From NCBI GenBank assembly GCA_023481285.1, contig JAMCWL010000039.1, forward strand, positions 1 through 33,078: 33,078 bases of DNA, written 5' to 3'. Of the stretch, positions 8,314 to 17,700 are shown in pieces. Each line of letters begins with the position of its first letter. The stretch's first letter is position 1. The notes below the pieces were generated by a model. That model was not told the origin of the DNA and made no database searches. It worked only from the letters and a program-made list of their open reading frames with translations. The position numbers were made by a program, and so were the translations under genes. Source of the stretch: Actinomycetota bacterium (GTDB lineage: Bacteria; Actinomycetota; Aquicultoria; Aquicultorales; JAMCWL01).

Positions 8314-8490
8314 GGGCTTGTCGTAAATAGGCCTTTAGTGACCACGCCGAATTTTGAGACTGGTTTGGCCGTGAGGATTGAGCAAAACCGCAGGCGTAGC
8401 AGAGCTACGTTGAGGATTTTGCGATTGAGGAACGGTCAAAACAGGCCAAAAGGCGGATGCGAGCACAAAGGATTTATTGACGACAAGCCC
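8314..8490. mobile_element. MITE-like palindromic element
   Basis: The ends are GGGCTTGTCGT (8314-8324) and its exact inverse ACGACAAGCCC (8480-8490), extended by AAATA versus CAATA. A TTA triplet flanks each end and may be a target duplication. The interior continues the palindrome: GGCCGT against ACGGTC, GCAAAACC against GGATTTTGC, and a central CGTAGC-AGA-GCTACG hairpin. The whole 177 bp could fold into one long imperfect hairpin. There is no coding capacity. It lies 6 bp beyond the hpf stop and may double as its terminator. Confidence 0.75.
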
Positions 8491-8496
8491 TTAGTC

Positions 8497-9063
8497 CTAG
8501 CCCTTACCGAAAATAGGCTCAATTAGGCCATAATTCTTGTCCCTACGCCTGTAGACTACATTTAGCTCGTCCGTTTCCGAGTTAGTGAAGACGAAAAAGT
8601 CATGGCCCAGAAGCTCCATCTGGAGAGCCGCCTCTTCCGTAGTCATCGGTTTCAGGGATACCCGCTTGGTCTTAACCACCTTCGGGCCGATTTCACCGGT
8701 TTCGGAAATCGTTTCGCCGGAATGCTGTAGGGCGAGCTCCGCCAGCCCACTCGCCTGTTTATGCGACCCGTAAAGTTTGCCTTTATACTTCTTGATCTGC
8801 CGTTGAATCTTGTCGACCACGCCGTCTATCGAAGCGTACATATTGTCGGTCGAGGCCTTCCCCCTGATAAGCGGTCCTTTCGTGTGGAGCGTCACCTCAG
8901 CGGTCTGCGGATTTGGGACGCTCGGGTTTTTGTCGACAATAAGTTCGATCTCTACCTTGGTAATCTTCTCCAGGTACTTCGTCAGTCTTGAGACCTTGTC
9001 CTCCGCGTAACGCCTTAACGCGTCGGTCACTTCTATATGGCGCCCCTTTATGATGACTTCCAT
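8497..9063 (-). CDS. hpf: Ribosome hibernation promoting factor, long form (HPF/RaiA)
   Basis: HPF binds the 30S decoding region and, in its long form, pairs 70S ribosomes into inactive 100S dimers during starvation. The 188-residue protein has the N-terminal S30AE domain (MEVIIKGRHIEVTDALRRYA, then KPSVPNPQTAEVTLHTKGP-like core). A variable linker follows (about residues 105-130), then the C-terminal dimerisation domain starting VVKTKRVSLKPMTTEEAALQ and ending in FTNSETDELNVVYRRRDKNYG. Length matches the long-HPF family. A strong GAGGAGGAG ribosome site lies 8 bases before the ATG. It is flanked by cspA upstream and a palindromic element directly downstream, and lies a few genes from secA and prfB, a common Gram-positive order. 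Confidence 0.96.
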   Translation of the reverse strand: MEVIIKGRHIEVTDALRRYAEDKVSRLTKYLEKITKVEIELIVDKNPSVPNPQTAEVTLHTKGPLIRGKASTDNMYASIDGVVDKIQRQIKKYKGKLYGSHKQASGLAELALQHSGETISETGEIGPKVVKTKRVSLKPMTTEEAALQMELLGHDFFVFTNSETDELNVVYRRRDKNYGLIEPIFGKG

Positions 9064-9174
9064 TCAATCAACTCCTCCTCGCGGATCTTTCCGGTATCCC
9101 TTTCCGCTTCCGCCTGCCTTCTAGAGATTAAATACCCTCATCCCCACAACTTTGCATTTCAGCATTTCAATAAA

Positions 9175-9210
9175 TAAGAAAACCCCATGTATGATCTTTC
9201 CACATGGGGT
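9175..9210 (-). terminator. Rho-independent terminator of cspA
   Basis: A perfect 9-bp stem, ACCCCATGT (9182-9190) with ACATGGGGT (9202-9210), has an 11-base loop. Read on the minus strand it is followed by TTTTCTTATTT. It begins 26 bases after the cspA stop codon. Confidence 0.85.
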
Positions 9211-9235
9211 ATTTTCACCACCAAATCGCCCGTCT

Positions 9236-9436
9236 CTAAACGGCTTTCTTTACGTTTGCAGCCTGTGGACCGCGCTCTCCTTGGACGATCTCGAATTCGA
9301 CTTTTTGGCCCTCCTCCAACGTTCTGAACCCGTCCATGTCGATGGCGCTGAAATGAACAAAAACATCATCCCCATCTTCGCGCTCGATGAATCCGTAGCC
9401 TTTCTCCGCGCTGAACCATTTGACAGTACCCAACAC
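9236..9436 (-). CDS. Cold-shock protein (CspA family)
   Basis: This small single-stranded nucleic-acid binding protein acts as an RNA chaperone. Starting at GTG 9436 it is 66 residues, [20 protein letters not shown] onward, with RNP1 (KGYGFI) and RNP2 (DVFVHFSAI) both intact and the usual family length. The frame stays open 18 codons upstream, but that extension is not homologous to Csp proteins. GGGAGG lies 10 bases before the GTG, a slightly long spacing, so the next codon (TTG) could also serve. It ends at its own terminator and lies upstream of hpf on the same strand. The specific paralogue cannot be named. Confidence 0.95.
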   Translation of the reverse strand: MLGTVKWFSAEKGYGFIEREDGDDVFVHFSAIDMDGFRTLEEGQKVEFEIVQGERGPQAANVKKAV

Positions 9437-9567
9437 TTGATGCTTACCTCCCGTTTCCCAAGCCCTAGAACTTCGTTGAAAGGTTAGCATATAGAGCAGG
9501 AGGTTGGCAATATAGAGAATGTCTCGACTTAACCCCGTCCTCGTTTATACATGTTAAAATCTAGATA

Positions 9568-9833
9568 GGTTCCACCCAGGTCTGTGGTTGCGCCGTCGCC
9601 AACGTTATGGAAACGTCGGAGGGCGGATCCGTTTCCGAAAGCGAAGGCTAGTCCAGGCTAGGCGCGGGCGAAAGGATCCACGTAAGGCGGTCCAGAACCG
9701 CTGAGCATGGCGCGTCTTAGGAGTAAGTCCTGCCGTTATCAAAAGCGAGAGAGGTAGCAGTCGTGCAAAAGGCACTGGCGAGGCCTCCAGCAGGCGAGTG
9801 TGGGGTCAAAGACCAGGTCAGCTGGGTGGAATC
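9568..9833 (+). ncRNA. Candidate large structured RNA (possibly raiA-motif-like)
   Basis: The ends pair as a 12-bp stem: GGTTCCACCCAG (9568-9579) with CTGGGTGGAATC (9822-9833). Inside are further hairpins: ACGTT-ATGGA-AACGT (9602-9616), GCGGT-CCAGA-ACCGC, AGGA-GTAAG-TCCT, GTGC-AAAAG-GCAC, and a longer helix GGCGCG (9661-9666) with CGCGTC (9711-9716). Two pairs are G-U only if the plus strand is transcribed, and loops are purine-rich on that strand, so I place it on plus, antisense-oriented to its neighbours. A weak promoter (TCGACT-N16-TATACA, 9524-9551) lies just upstream. It is not tmRNA, SRP RNA or RNase P by signature sequences. The comF / hpf (raiA) neighbourhood is where raiA-motif RNAs are often found, but orientation and sequence identity are unproven. 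It accounts for most of the 424-bp gap between cspA and comF. Confidence 0.55.
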
Positions 9834-9860
9834 AAAAAGATCGAGGGGTCAACCAAAAAG

Positions 9861-10586
9861 TCAATCAATAACGGTTCTGGCGACCGTCGCGACCATCACC
9901 TCCACGGCGCCCGCCCGCTTGAGCGCCCGGGCGCATTCGCTGACCGTGCTTCCGGTCGTGTAGACATCGTCAATGAGAAGAACCCTACCGCGAACCGGCC
10001 GGACCGCCTCGAAAGCGTTCCGGACATTTCTACGACGCTCGTCAAAGGAGAGCTCACTCTGGGGTTTAAACGCGCGATTTCGAAGGAGAAGGGGAAGCGC
10101 CTTCCTTCCGAGGAGACTTCCAATGTCCGACGCGAGCAGCTCCGCCTGGTTGTAGCCACGCTTCGCTTCCTTTCCCCGCGTCATGGGAACAAACGTAAGG
10201 ACATCGGCGCTCATCAGTCTCTCATCAATACCTGATGTGACAAGCTCCGCCATCTGCCTGGAGAGTCGCTTGCCATTGCAGTATTTTAAGATGTGGATCG
10301 CCTCTTTAAGCGAGCCGTCATATCTCCCGGCCGCTTCTGCCGTGACGAACTTAAAACCTCTTCCTCGGCACTCCCGACATTCCGGTACCGCCAGCGCCGT
10401 CGGTTTGCCACAGCGCGCACACTTCGGGCCCGTAATCAGTGGAAAGGAGTTCAGACAGTCGGCGCAAATCGGCTTCCGGCTAAGGCGCCCGCAGACAAAG
10501 CATATTTCCGGAAATACGAAGGAGGCTAGGGCGTCGACCATAGCGCCGAGGCGCTCCCTGACCGCTTTGAGTTTTACCTTTTCCAT
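9861..10586 (-). CDS. comF: ComF family protein (amidophosphoribosyltransferase-like)
   Basis: ComFC-type proteins are linked to DNA uptake in competent bacteria and are widespread beyond them. An N-terminal double zinc ribbon is visible: CFVCGRLSRKPICADC, then CARCGKP and CRECRGRG. It is followed by a phosphoribosyltransferase fold with the PRPP-binding loop VLLIDDVYTTGSTVSE near the C-terminus, and the family motif RGYNQAELLA. I start at ATG 10586 (MEKVKLKAVR); the frame extends eight codons to a GTG at 10610 with no better ribosome site. The product is 241 residues, normal for ComFC. It precedes the structured RNA, cspA and hpf, matching the comF - hpf - secA order of many Gram-positives. 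No comEA, comEC or pilus genes are in the window. Confidence 0.93.
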   Translation of the reverse strand: MEKVKLKAVRERLGAMVDALASFVFPEICFVCGRLSRKPICADCLNSFPLITGPKCARCGKPTALAVPECRECRGRGFKFVTAEAAGRYDGSLKEAIHILKYCNGKRLSRQMAELVTSGIDERLMSADVLTFVPMTRGKEAKRGYNQAELLASDIGSLLGRKALPLLLRNRAFKPQSELSFDERRRNVRNAFEAVRPVRGRVLLIDDVYTTGSTVSECARALKRAGAVEVMVATVARTVID

Positions 10587-10627
10587 AAAGACGATTCTAA
10601 CCCAAAGCACCCATGCGCAAAAGCACT

Positions 10628-11012
10628 TTAGCTATCAGTTATCAGCTATCAGCTAAAAGCCTCACATGCGATTCCGGTTTCTTGGTTTCTTGGTTGCTGG
10701 TTTCTTGGTTTCCTGGCAACCCCATCTTGAGGGCACCAACTGGGCCATCCAGCGGAAGATAAATCTTTATTACATCGCTACAGCAGTCGGATCCTTGCGT
10801 GCACTTAAAGTTTGGTGCATCACTCAACTATCTACCATGGTACCAAGGTACTACGGTACCAAGGTGCCAGAGGCGCCTCCAATAAGCATACGGAGATTCC
10901 AAGAAACCAAGAAACTAGGAGACTAAGAAACCAGCAGAGCGACGAGGTGAAGATAACCGATGGGGCTCTAAAAAGCTGGAAGCTAGTGGCTGGTAGCTAG
11001 AAGCTAAAGGCA
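10628..11012. repeat. Word-repeat island with 17-bp inverted repeat
   Basis: The 468-bp gap between comF and the AEC permease gene holds no credible gene. It starts with GCTATCA words (10630-10656), then tandem GGTTTCTTGGTTTCTTGG (10676-10693). The unit GTTTCTTGGTTTCTTGG recurs in perfect inversion at 10899-10915. Between them is a direct repeat of GGTACCAAGGT (10840s and 10855s). A third word type, built on AGCTGGAAGCTAGTGG, closes the island near 10973-11008. It could form a large hairpin or cruciform. Confidence 0.7.
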
Positions 11013-11054
11013 CCTGTGCTGACCGAGCAGAGATGTAAAGCGTGAAGCACCTAC

Positions 11055-11972
11055 TTACATTATCCTTGCCGCGTACTGCCAGATCGGCACGGTGAGCAAA
11101 GCGAGGAGCGTCGTCCCGATGATCGCCGCAGGCAAAAACTCGACGTCCAGCCCGTATTTCATCCCGATGATGAGAGAGAACATCATGGCCGGCATCGACG
11201 CCTCGAGGATGGCGATGCCGCCGTCGACCGGGGGGAAGCCGAGAGCGCGCACCCCGACAAGTGCGATAAGCGGGGCGAAGATAAGCTTCACCAGGGCCGC
11301 AATCGTGAGGGGCTTTCTCTGTTCGAAGATGTGACTTAATTCGATGGAAAGGCCGATGGAAAGCATGATCAGAGGTATGGTCGCGTCAGCCATAAAACCT
11401 ATAGCTTTGGTCACAAAGAACGGCAGCGAGAAGCCGCGGAGCAGGAAAGCGGCGGCCAGGCCGACGAGCGGTGGGAACGTAAAGAGCTCCCGCGAGATAT
11501 TCAACTCCTCCTTACCGTCTCCATAGCGATGGGCGATGATGATGCCGACCGTGAAAACAAAGAGGACGCTGCCGAAAATATCGAAAAAGACGGCCCGCAC
11601 CAGGTTCCCCTGCCCGAATAAGTTAATAGTGAGGGGATAGCCCAGATAGCCTGTGTTACCGACGGCTGAGACCAAAAGGAGAGCCCCAAATGTCGTACGG
11701 TCAAGCTTCAACAGCCGGCCAAGGATGAAGGCGGCACCAACCGAGATGAGCATGACGATGATGGCCAGAAGCGGAATCTTCAGAAGCGAAGAGTCAAGCT
11801 TCGACTGGGTGACCGCACGGAAAATCAGCGCCGGCATCGCCAGGTAGATGATGATGTCGTTTATCACCTGGCGGTTTTCTACCGAGAGAAGGCCGGTCCT
11901 CTTAGCAAGGTAACCGAGTGCGATGAGGAAGACGACCGCGAGTATCGATGAGACGAGATTGCCAACCGCCAT
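11055..11972 (-). CDS. AEC (auxin efflux carrier) family permease
   Basis: AEC proteins are about ten-span membrane carriers of the bile/arsenite/riboflavin transporter superfamily, usually exporting small organic anions. The 305 residues form two hydrophobic halves joined by a short hydrophilic loop near residues 150-160 (HRYGDGKEEL). Family features include an early MPALIFRAV and the NTGYLGYP motif in the fourth helix. The ATG at 11972 follows AAAGGAG. The gene starts 15 bp after the mtnA stop, so it is the third gene of an aldolase - mtnA - permease unit. The context suggests it moves a metabolite of that salvage route, but the substrate cannot be read from sequence. Confidence 0.88.
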   Translation of the reverse strand: MAVGNLVSSILAVVFLIALGYLAKRTGLLSVENRQVINDIIIYLAMPALIFRAVTQSKLDSSLLKIPLLAIIVMLISVGAAFILGRLLKLDRTTFGALLLVSAVGNTGYLGYPLTINLFGQGNLVRAVFFDIFGSVLFVFTVGIIIAHRYGDGKEELNISRELFTFPPLVGLAAAFLLRGFSLPFFVTKAIGFMADATIPLIMLSIGLSIELSHIFEQRKPLTIAALVKLIFAPLIALVGVRALGFPPVDGGIAILEASMPAMMFSLIIGMKYGLDVEFLPAAIIGTTLLALLTVPIWQYAARIM

Positions 11973-11987
11973 CTACAGAGAGCTCCT

Positions 11988-13043
11988 TTAAGTTTTCGAC
12001 CTGGCTTTGCCAAGAATCCCCGAAAGCGTTTCCTCATAAGGAGGATAGACGACCCCACGATCGGTGATGATGCCGGTCACGTATCTCGCGGGCGTGACGT
12101 CGAAGGCCGGGTTGGCGACCGAAATCCCCTCCGGGGCGATGCGTCGCCCACGGATTTCACATACCTCACCCGGCAAACGCTCCTCGATTGGGATATCTTG
12201 GCCACCCTCTATCGAAAGGTCTACCGTGGAGACCGGTGCGGCGACATAGAAGGGAATGTCGTTTTCTTTGGCGAGGACGGCCACCGAGTAAGTGCCGATT
12301 TTGTTGGCAACATCTCCGTTAGGGGCGATGCGGTCGGCTCCGACGACCACCTTTTGAACAAGACCTCTGCTCATAAAGAAGCCCGCCATATTGTCGCAGA
12401 TGAGCGTCATGGGGATTCCCTCCCTGGTGAGCTCCCAGGCGGTCAAGCGTGCGCCCTGAAGCAACGGCCTCGTTTCGTCAACATAGACGTGTATGCGCTT
12501 CCCCCCTGCATGGGCCGCTCGGATGAGTGCGAGGGCGGTCCCGTAAGAGACGGTAGCGAGCGCTCCGGCATTGCAGTGCGTGAGGACGGAATCACCGTCG
12601 GCGATCAACTTAGCCCCATGGCGACCTATCGCCTGGCTCATCTCCCTTTCCTCGTCTGCAATAGCAAGCGCCTCATCTTTAAGGACACTTTTCAAGCGGG
12701 CGACCGAGAGGTGGCTCCCAGCGCGCGCCACCTCTGTCATCCGCTTCAAAGCCCAAAAGAGGTTTACCGCAGTCGGCCTCGTCGAACTTAAGATTTCGGC
12801 GGCTTCATCAATCTCTCTAACGAGCTCGTTTGTATTTGACGCCCTGGACTTCACCGCGACCAGCGCGACCCCGAAAGCCGCCGCGACTCCTATCGCCGGC
12901 GCGCCCCGGATCTTCATCGTCTTGATGGCGTCGGCGACCTCGTGATGATTACAGCAATCGATAGCCACCTCTTCAAGCGGAAGCCTTGTCTGATCTATCA
13001 GGCGTACCTTGTTATTACTTGTCCAGTAGATAGTTTTGATCAT
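11988..13043 (-). CDS. mtnA: S-methyl-5-thioribose-1-phosphate isomerase
   Basis: MtnA converts 5-methylthioribose 1-phosphate to 5-methylthioribulose 1-phosphate, and related enzymes act on 5-deoxyribose 1-phosphate. The 351-residue protein shows the N-terminal substrate-binding stretch KIRGAPAIGVAAAFG, the catalytic cysteine in LTHCNAGALATVSYGTAL, and the catalytic aspartate in VVGADRIAPNGDVANKIGTY. Length and motifs are canonical for MtnA rather than the eIF2B subunits. GGAAAG lies just before the ATG. It begins 19 bp after the LsrF-type aldolase stop and is followed 15 bp later by an AEC permease. None of mtnK, mtnB, mtnC or mtnD is present, so the usual methionine salvage pathway is not encoded here. 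An aldol-cleavage route is more likely. Confidence 0.95.
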   Translation of the reverse strand: MIKTIYWTSNNKVRLIDQTRLPLEEVAIDCCNHHEVADAIKTMKIRGAPAIGVAAAFGVALVAVKSRASNTNELVREIDEAAEILSSTRPTAVNLFWALKRMTEVARAGSHLSVARLKSVLKDEALAIADEEREMSQAIGRHGAKLIADGDSVLTHCNAGALATVSYGTALALIRAAHAGGKRIHVYVDETRPLLQGARLTAWELTREGIPMTLICDNMAGFFMSRGLVQKVVVGADRIAPNGDVANKIGTYSVAVLAKENDIPFYVAAPVSTVDLSIEGGQDIPIEERLPGEVCEIRGRRIAPEGISVANPAFDVTPARYVTGIITDRGVVYPPYEETLSGILGKARSKT

Positions 13044-13062
13044 GCCACTTTCCGGAGAGTGA

Positions 13063-13872
13063 TTACTTTTTCGCGGCTTCTTTCAGATCGACAAATAAAT
13101 CATGAGCCTCATCGGGCTTAACGTTATTATGGACGATTTCTCGAACCGCACGGATCATGGGTACCGGGAAGTCCGACTGCCAGATATTCCGCCCCATGTC
13201 GACTCCGGCGGCTCCCCGCGAGATCGCATCGTATGCCAATTGGAGGGCGTCCAATTCGCTTTCCAGCTTCGGTCCTCCGGCGATCACCACCGGCACGGGA
13301 CAGCCTTCCACTACTTTCTCAAAACCCTCGCAATAGTAAGTCTTAACTATGTGGGCTCCGATTTCAGCCGCGATTCGGCAAGCCAGAGCTAAATAGCGGG
13401 CATCGCGCTTTTCAAGTTCTTTACCAACGGCTGTCACCGCTAGAACGGGGATGCCGAAAGTTTCACCCTCGTTTACTAGGTCAGCCAAACTAAGCAGCGT
13501 TTGGTGTTCATGCTCCGATCCGATGAAAACCGACAGCGCCACGGCGGCCACGTTAAGCCTAATGGCCTCTTCAAATGAGGTGGTAATGCCCTCATCCGCC
13601 AGATTTGGACCTACTATGCTCGTACCGCCGGAAACGCGAAGAACGATTGGGACATCGGCACCTGCATCGACCGACGTTCTCAAAGCCCCGCGGGTCAGCA
13701 TAAGCGAATCCGCGTAAGGGAGAAGCGGTCTGATCGTCGCCTCCAGGTTCTCCAAGCGGCTGGTCGGTCCGAGAAAATAACCGTGGTCGACGGCGAGCAT
13801 GACCGTACGTCCAGTTTGGGGTTTTAGAATTCGGCTTAACCGGTTCTTCATTCCCCAGTCCATGAAGCCCAT
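13063..13872 (-). CDS. LsrF/DhnA-type class I aldolase
   Basis: This DeoC/FbaB-superfamily enzyme acts through a lysine Schiff base. The 269-residue form closely resembles E. coli LsrF (3-hydroxy-5-phosphonooxypentane-2,4-dione thiolase), with MDWGMKNRLSRIL, TVMLAVDHGYFLGP (Asp29), the lysine in IVKTYYCEGFEKVVEGCPVP (Lys177), VVIAGGPK and GVDMGRNIWQ. The start at ATG 13872 has GGGAGG six bases ahead; an open frame reaching 13926 is not needed. No other lsr genes are near. Its partner is mtnA, 19 bp downstream, and a zinc dehydrogenase lies upstream. I infer that it cleaves methylthioribulose 1-phosphate or deoxyribulose 1-phosphate into DHAP and an aldehyde. Fructose-bisphosphate aldolase or LsrF-like thiolase activity remain alternatives. 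Confidence 0.88.
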   Translation of the reverse strand: MGFMDWGMKNRLSRILKPQTGRTVMLAVDHGYFLGPTSRLENLEATIRPLLPYADSLMLTRGALRTSVDAGADVPIVLRVSGGTSIVGPNLADEGITTSFEEAIRLNVAAVALSVFIGSEHEHQTLLSLADLVNEGETFGIPVLAVTAVGKELEKRDARYLALACRIAAEIGAHIVKTYYCEGFEKVVEGCPVPVVIAGGPKLESELDALQLAYDAISRGAAGVDMGRNIWQSDFPVPMIRAVREIVHNNVKPDEAHDLFVDLKEAAKK

Positions 13873-14014
13873 AATGACCTCCCGAGTCGGTCCGCAAGCG
13901 GCTTGATCCCGCTTCTGTGCTCTCAATTCCCCGAAAGAGTGCGCCTTTTAATTCTTCGAGCGCGCTTTCCAAGCTCTATTCAGACGTTACTATAGCAAAA
14001 AGACCTTCTATGCG

Positions 14015-15043
14015 CTAAGCCTGAGGCTGAATGATCACCTTGATTGATTCTTTGCCCTCGGCTGCCAAAGCGAAACCCACTCCGGCATCGGCCAGTCCGA
14101 AGCGGTGAGTGACCATTTCACCGACTCGCACTCGATGAGCCCGTATAAGTTCAAGGGCCGTGACGTGGTCGGCTCGTCCGCCCGCATAGGATGACAACAG
14201 GGTTATTTCACGTCTCCAAAAAAGCTCATTTACCGACCTCGGGATGGTAACCGGTTCGTTGGTGGCTGCGAAGAACAACACCGTTCCTCCTCGCTCCACA
14301 CACTCCAAAGCCTGAGCAACGGCTGAAGAGACCCCGGAGCAGATTATTACCAGATCAGCCAAACGACCCTCGTTTATCCTGAGCAATCGATCTCCGACAT
14401 CCTCGGTGGCGTTAAAGGCAAAAGAAGCGCCCAAGCGCATCGCGGCTTCAAGCTTATAGCTAATGACATCGACGGCGATGACTTGACCGGCGCCAAGAGC
14501 GGCGGCCAGTTGCACATGGAGCAAGCCCGACATACCACTGCCGATGACCAGGACGGTTTGACCTGGCTTCAACCCCGCCAACCTTTGGCCGCGGAAAACA
14601 CAAGCTAGCGGCTCGATAAATGTGGCCTCTTCAAACGAGACGTCATCCGGTAGGCGGTATATCCCCCTATCGACGTTAATGGAAGGCAAGCGCACGTACT
14701 CCGAAAAGCCGCCCGGATCCAAATTGGTTTTGCGAAGGGTTTCACAGACCGTTTCGTGCCCACTCAGGCAGTAGTGACAGCCGTTGCATGGCACATGATG
14801 AGCGGCGGCGATCCTATCTCCTTCTTTGTACCCGGTCACACCTTCACCGACCGCCGCCACAGTACCGGCAATTTCGTGACCCAAGACCAGCGGCGCCTTA
14901 TCGATCCGATACCACTCCATGATGTCAGAACCACAGATGCCGCTGGTTTCGACCTTCATCAGCAACTCACCCGGACCGATTTTAGGAACCGCCACCTCTT
15001 CGAGTCGAACATCATGGTTGTTGTAGTACATGGCTACGCGCAA
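14015..15043 (-). CDS. Zinc-dependent alcohol dehydrogenase (MDR family)
   Basis: This medium-chain dehydrogenase/reductase resembles sorbitol and threonine dehydrogenases. It has catalytic zinc ligands in GICGSD and GHEIAG, four structural-zinc cysteines in VPCNGCHYCLSGHETVC, and a Rossmann nucleotide motif VIGSGMSGLLHVQLAAALGA. The best start is TTG 15043 (MRVAMYYNNHDVRLEEV), five bases after GGGAGG; an ATG 51 bp upstream has no such site, and an ATG 12 bp downstream is also possible. The gene is isolated from the DUF2769 gene by a terminator and lies 142 bp upstream of the aldolase-mtnA unit. In that setting it could reduce the aldehyde released by the aldolase, for example methylthioacetaldehyde or lactaldehyde. 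The substrate is an inference. Confidence 0.9.
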   Translation of the reverse strand: MRVAMYYNNHDVRLEEVAVPKIGPGELLMKVETSGICGSDIMEWYRIDKAPLVLGHEIAGTVAAVGEGVTGYKEGDRIAAAHHVPCNGCHYCLSGHETVCETLRKTNLDPGGFSEYVRLPSINVDRGIYRLPDDVSFEEATFIEPLACVFRGQRLAGLKPGQTVLVIGSGMSGLLHVQLAAALGAGQVIAVDVISYKLEAAMRLGASFAFNATEDVGDRLLRINEGRLADLVIICSGVSSAVAQALECVERGGTVLFFAATNEPVTIPRSVNELFWRREITLLSSYAGGRADHVTALELIRAHRVRVGEMVTHRFGLADAGVGFALAAEGKESIKVIIQPQA

Positions 15044-15125
15044 GGTATCCTCCCAAGCGTATGGATATTGCAGAATACGACAGCATCTTCCCACGCTTTC
15101 CGGCAGTTTACAAGATGCTCACAAT

Positions 15126-15155
15126 GCCAAAAGGGCGGTTTTCCGCCCTTTTGGC
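15126..15155 (-). terminator. Bidirectional-type intrinsic terminator
   Basis: A perfect 13-bp stem, GCCAAAAGGGCGG (15126-15138) with CCGCCCTTTTGGC (15143-15155), has a four-base loop. The A-tract and T-tract lie within the stem, as in terminators working both ways. It follows the DUF2769 stop by about 30 bp and separates that unit from the dehydrogenase gene. Confidence 0.85.
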
Positions 15156-15186
15156 TCATCGTCTTTTATCGTTGTAAAGTTTTTAC

Positions 15187-15492
15187 TTAGCCGATAACGT
15201 CGGCGCTGCCCTTAGTGCAGTAATATTGTTGACCAAGGTTGTTTTCCATCCAGACCGCGCACTGCGGGCACTGACAGGGCGCGCTCGCGTTGAAGTCCGG
15301 GCAGGCCGTCTTGCCGACGGCCGTCGCACAGTACATACCGGGTATGGCGCTCGGCTGCGGCAGGTTGCCGGCCTGAATCATCGGCCCGGCGCTCTGCATC
15401 ATCGGCTTGACGCATTGGCTCGCCATCTGCACCGGACAGCCCGGGCAATTGCATTTTTGCACGTTTGACATAGAGTATTCTACAGCGGGCAT
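15187..15492 (-). CDS. Cys-rich DUF2769 family protein
   Basis: This 101-residue protein has two cysteine clusters. The first is CNCPGCPVQMASQCV near residues 14-28. The second is CPDFNASAPCQCPQCAVWMENN with a following YYCTKG near the C-terminus. A lone cysteine sits between (GMYCATAVGKTACPD). The spacing suggests metal binding, perhaps zinc or an iron-sulfur cluster. The pattern matches DUF2769, known mostly from methanogens and other anaerobes and of unknown function. ATG 15492 has GGAGGGG immediately upstream; an upstream in-frame ATG at 15531 is rejected. It follows ahcY by 64 bp and is probably in its operon. The family match is from memory of the cysteine pattern. Confidence 0.82.
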   Translation of the reverse strand: MPAVEYSMSNVQKCNCPGCPVQMASQCVKPMMQSAGPMIQAGNLPQPSAIPGMYCATAVGKTACPDFNASAPCQCPQCAVWMENNLGQQYYCTKGSADVIG

Positions 15493-15556
15493 CTTTTCCC
15501 CTCCTTTAAAGTCATCGGGGATATTTAACACAAAACATGAGTTATTTAACGCCTTT

Positions 15557-17648
<2,092 letters not shown>

Positions 17649-17700
17649 AGAAAACTTCCTTTATAATCCACAGCTTGGCCAAGGCTTAATTTTACTATAG

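Noticed and set aside
9568-9833. RNase P RNA, tmRNA or large SRP RNA
   Set aside because: None of their signature sequences (GAGGAAAGTCC, tmRNA acceptor/ACCA end, GTCCGGAAGGAAGCAGC-like loop) is present.
10642-10827. 61-codon minus-strand frame starting MSDAPNF
   Set aside because: Its C-terminal half is translated word-repeat DNA, it has no ribosome site and no family resemblance.
13592-13972. 126-codon minus-strand frame upstream of and overlapping the aldolase
   Set aside because: It is in another frame of the LsrF-like gene, whose conserved start and strong ribosome site at 13872 are clear.
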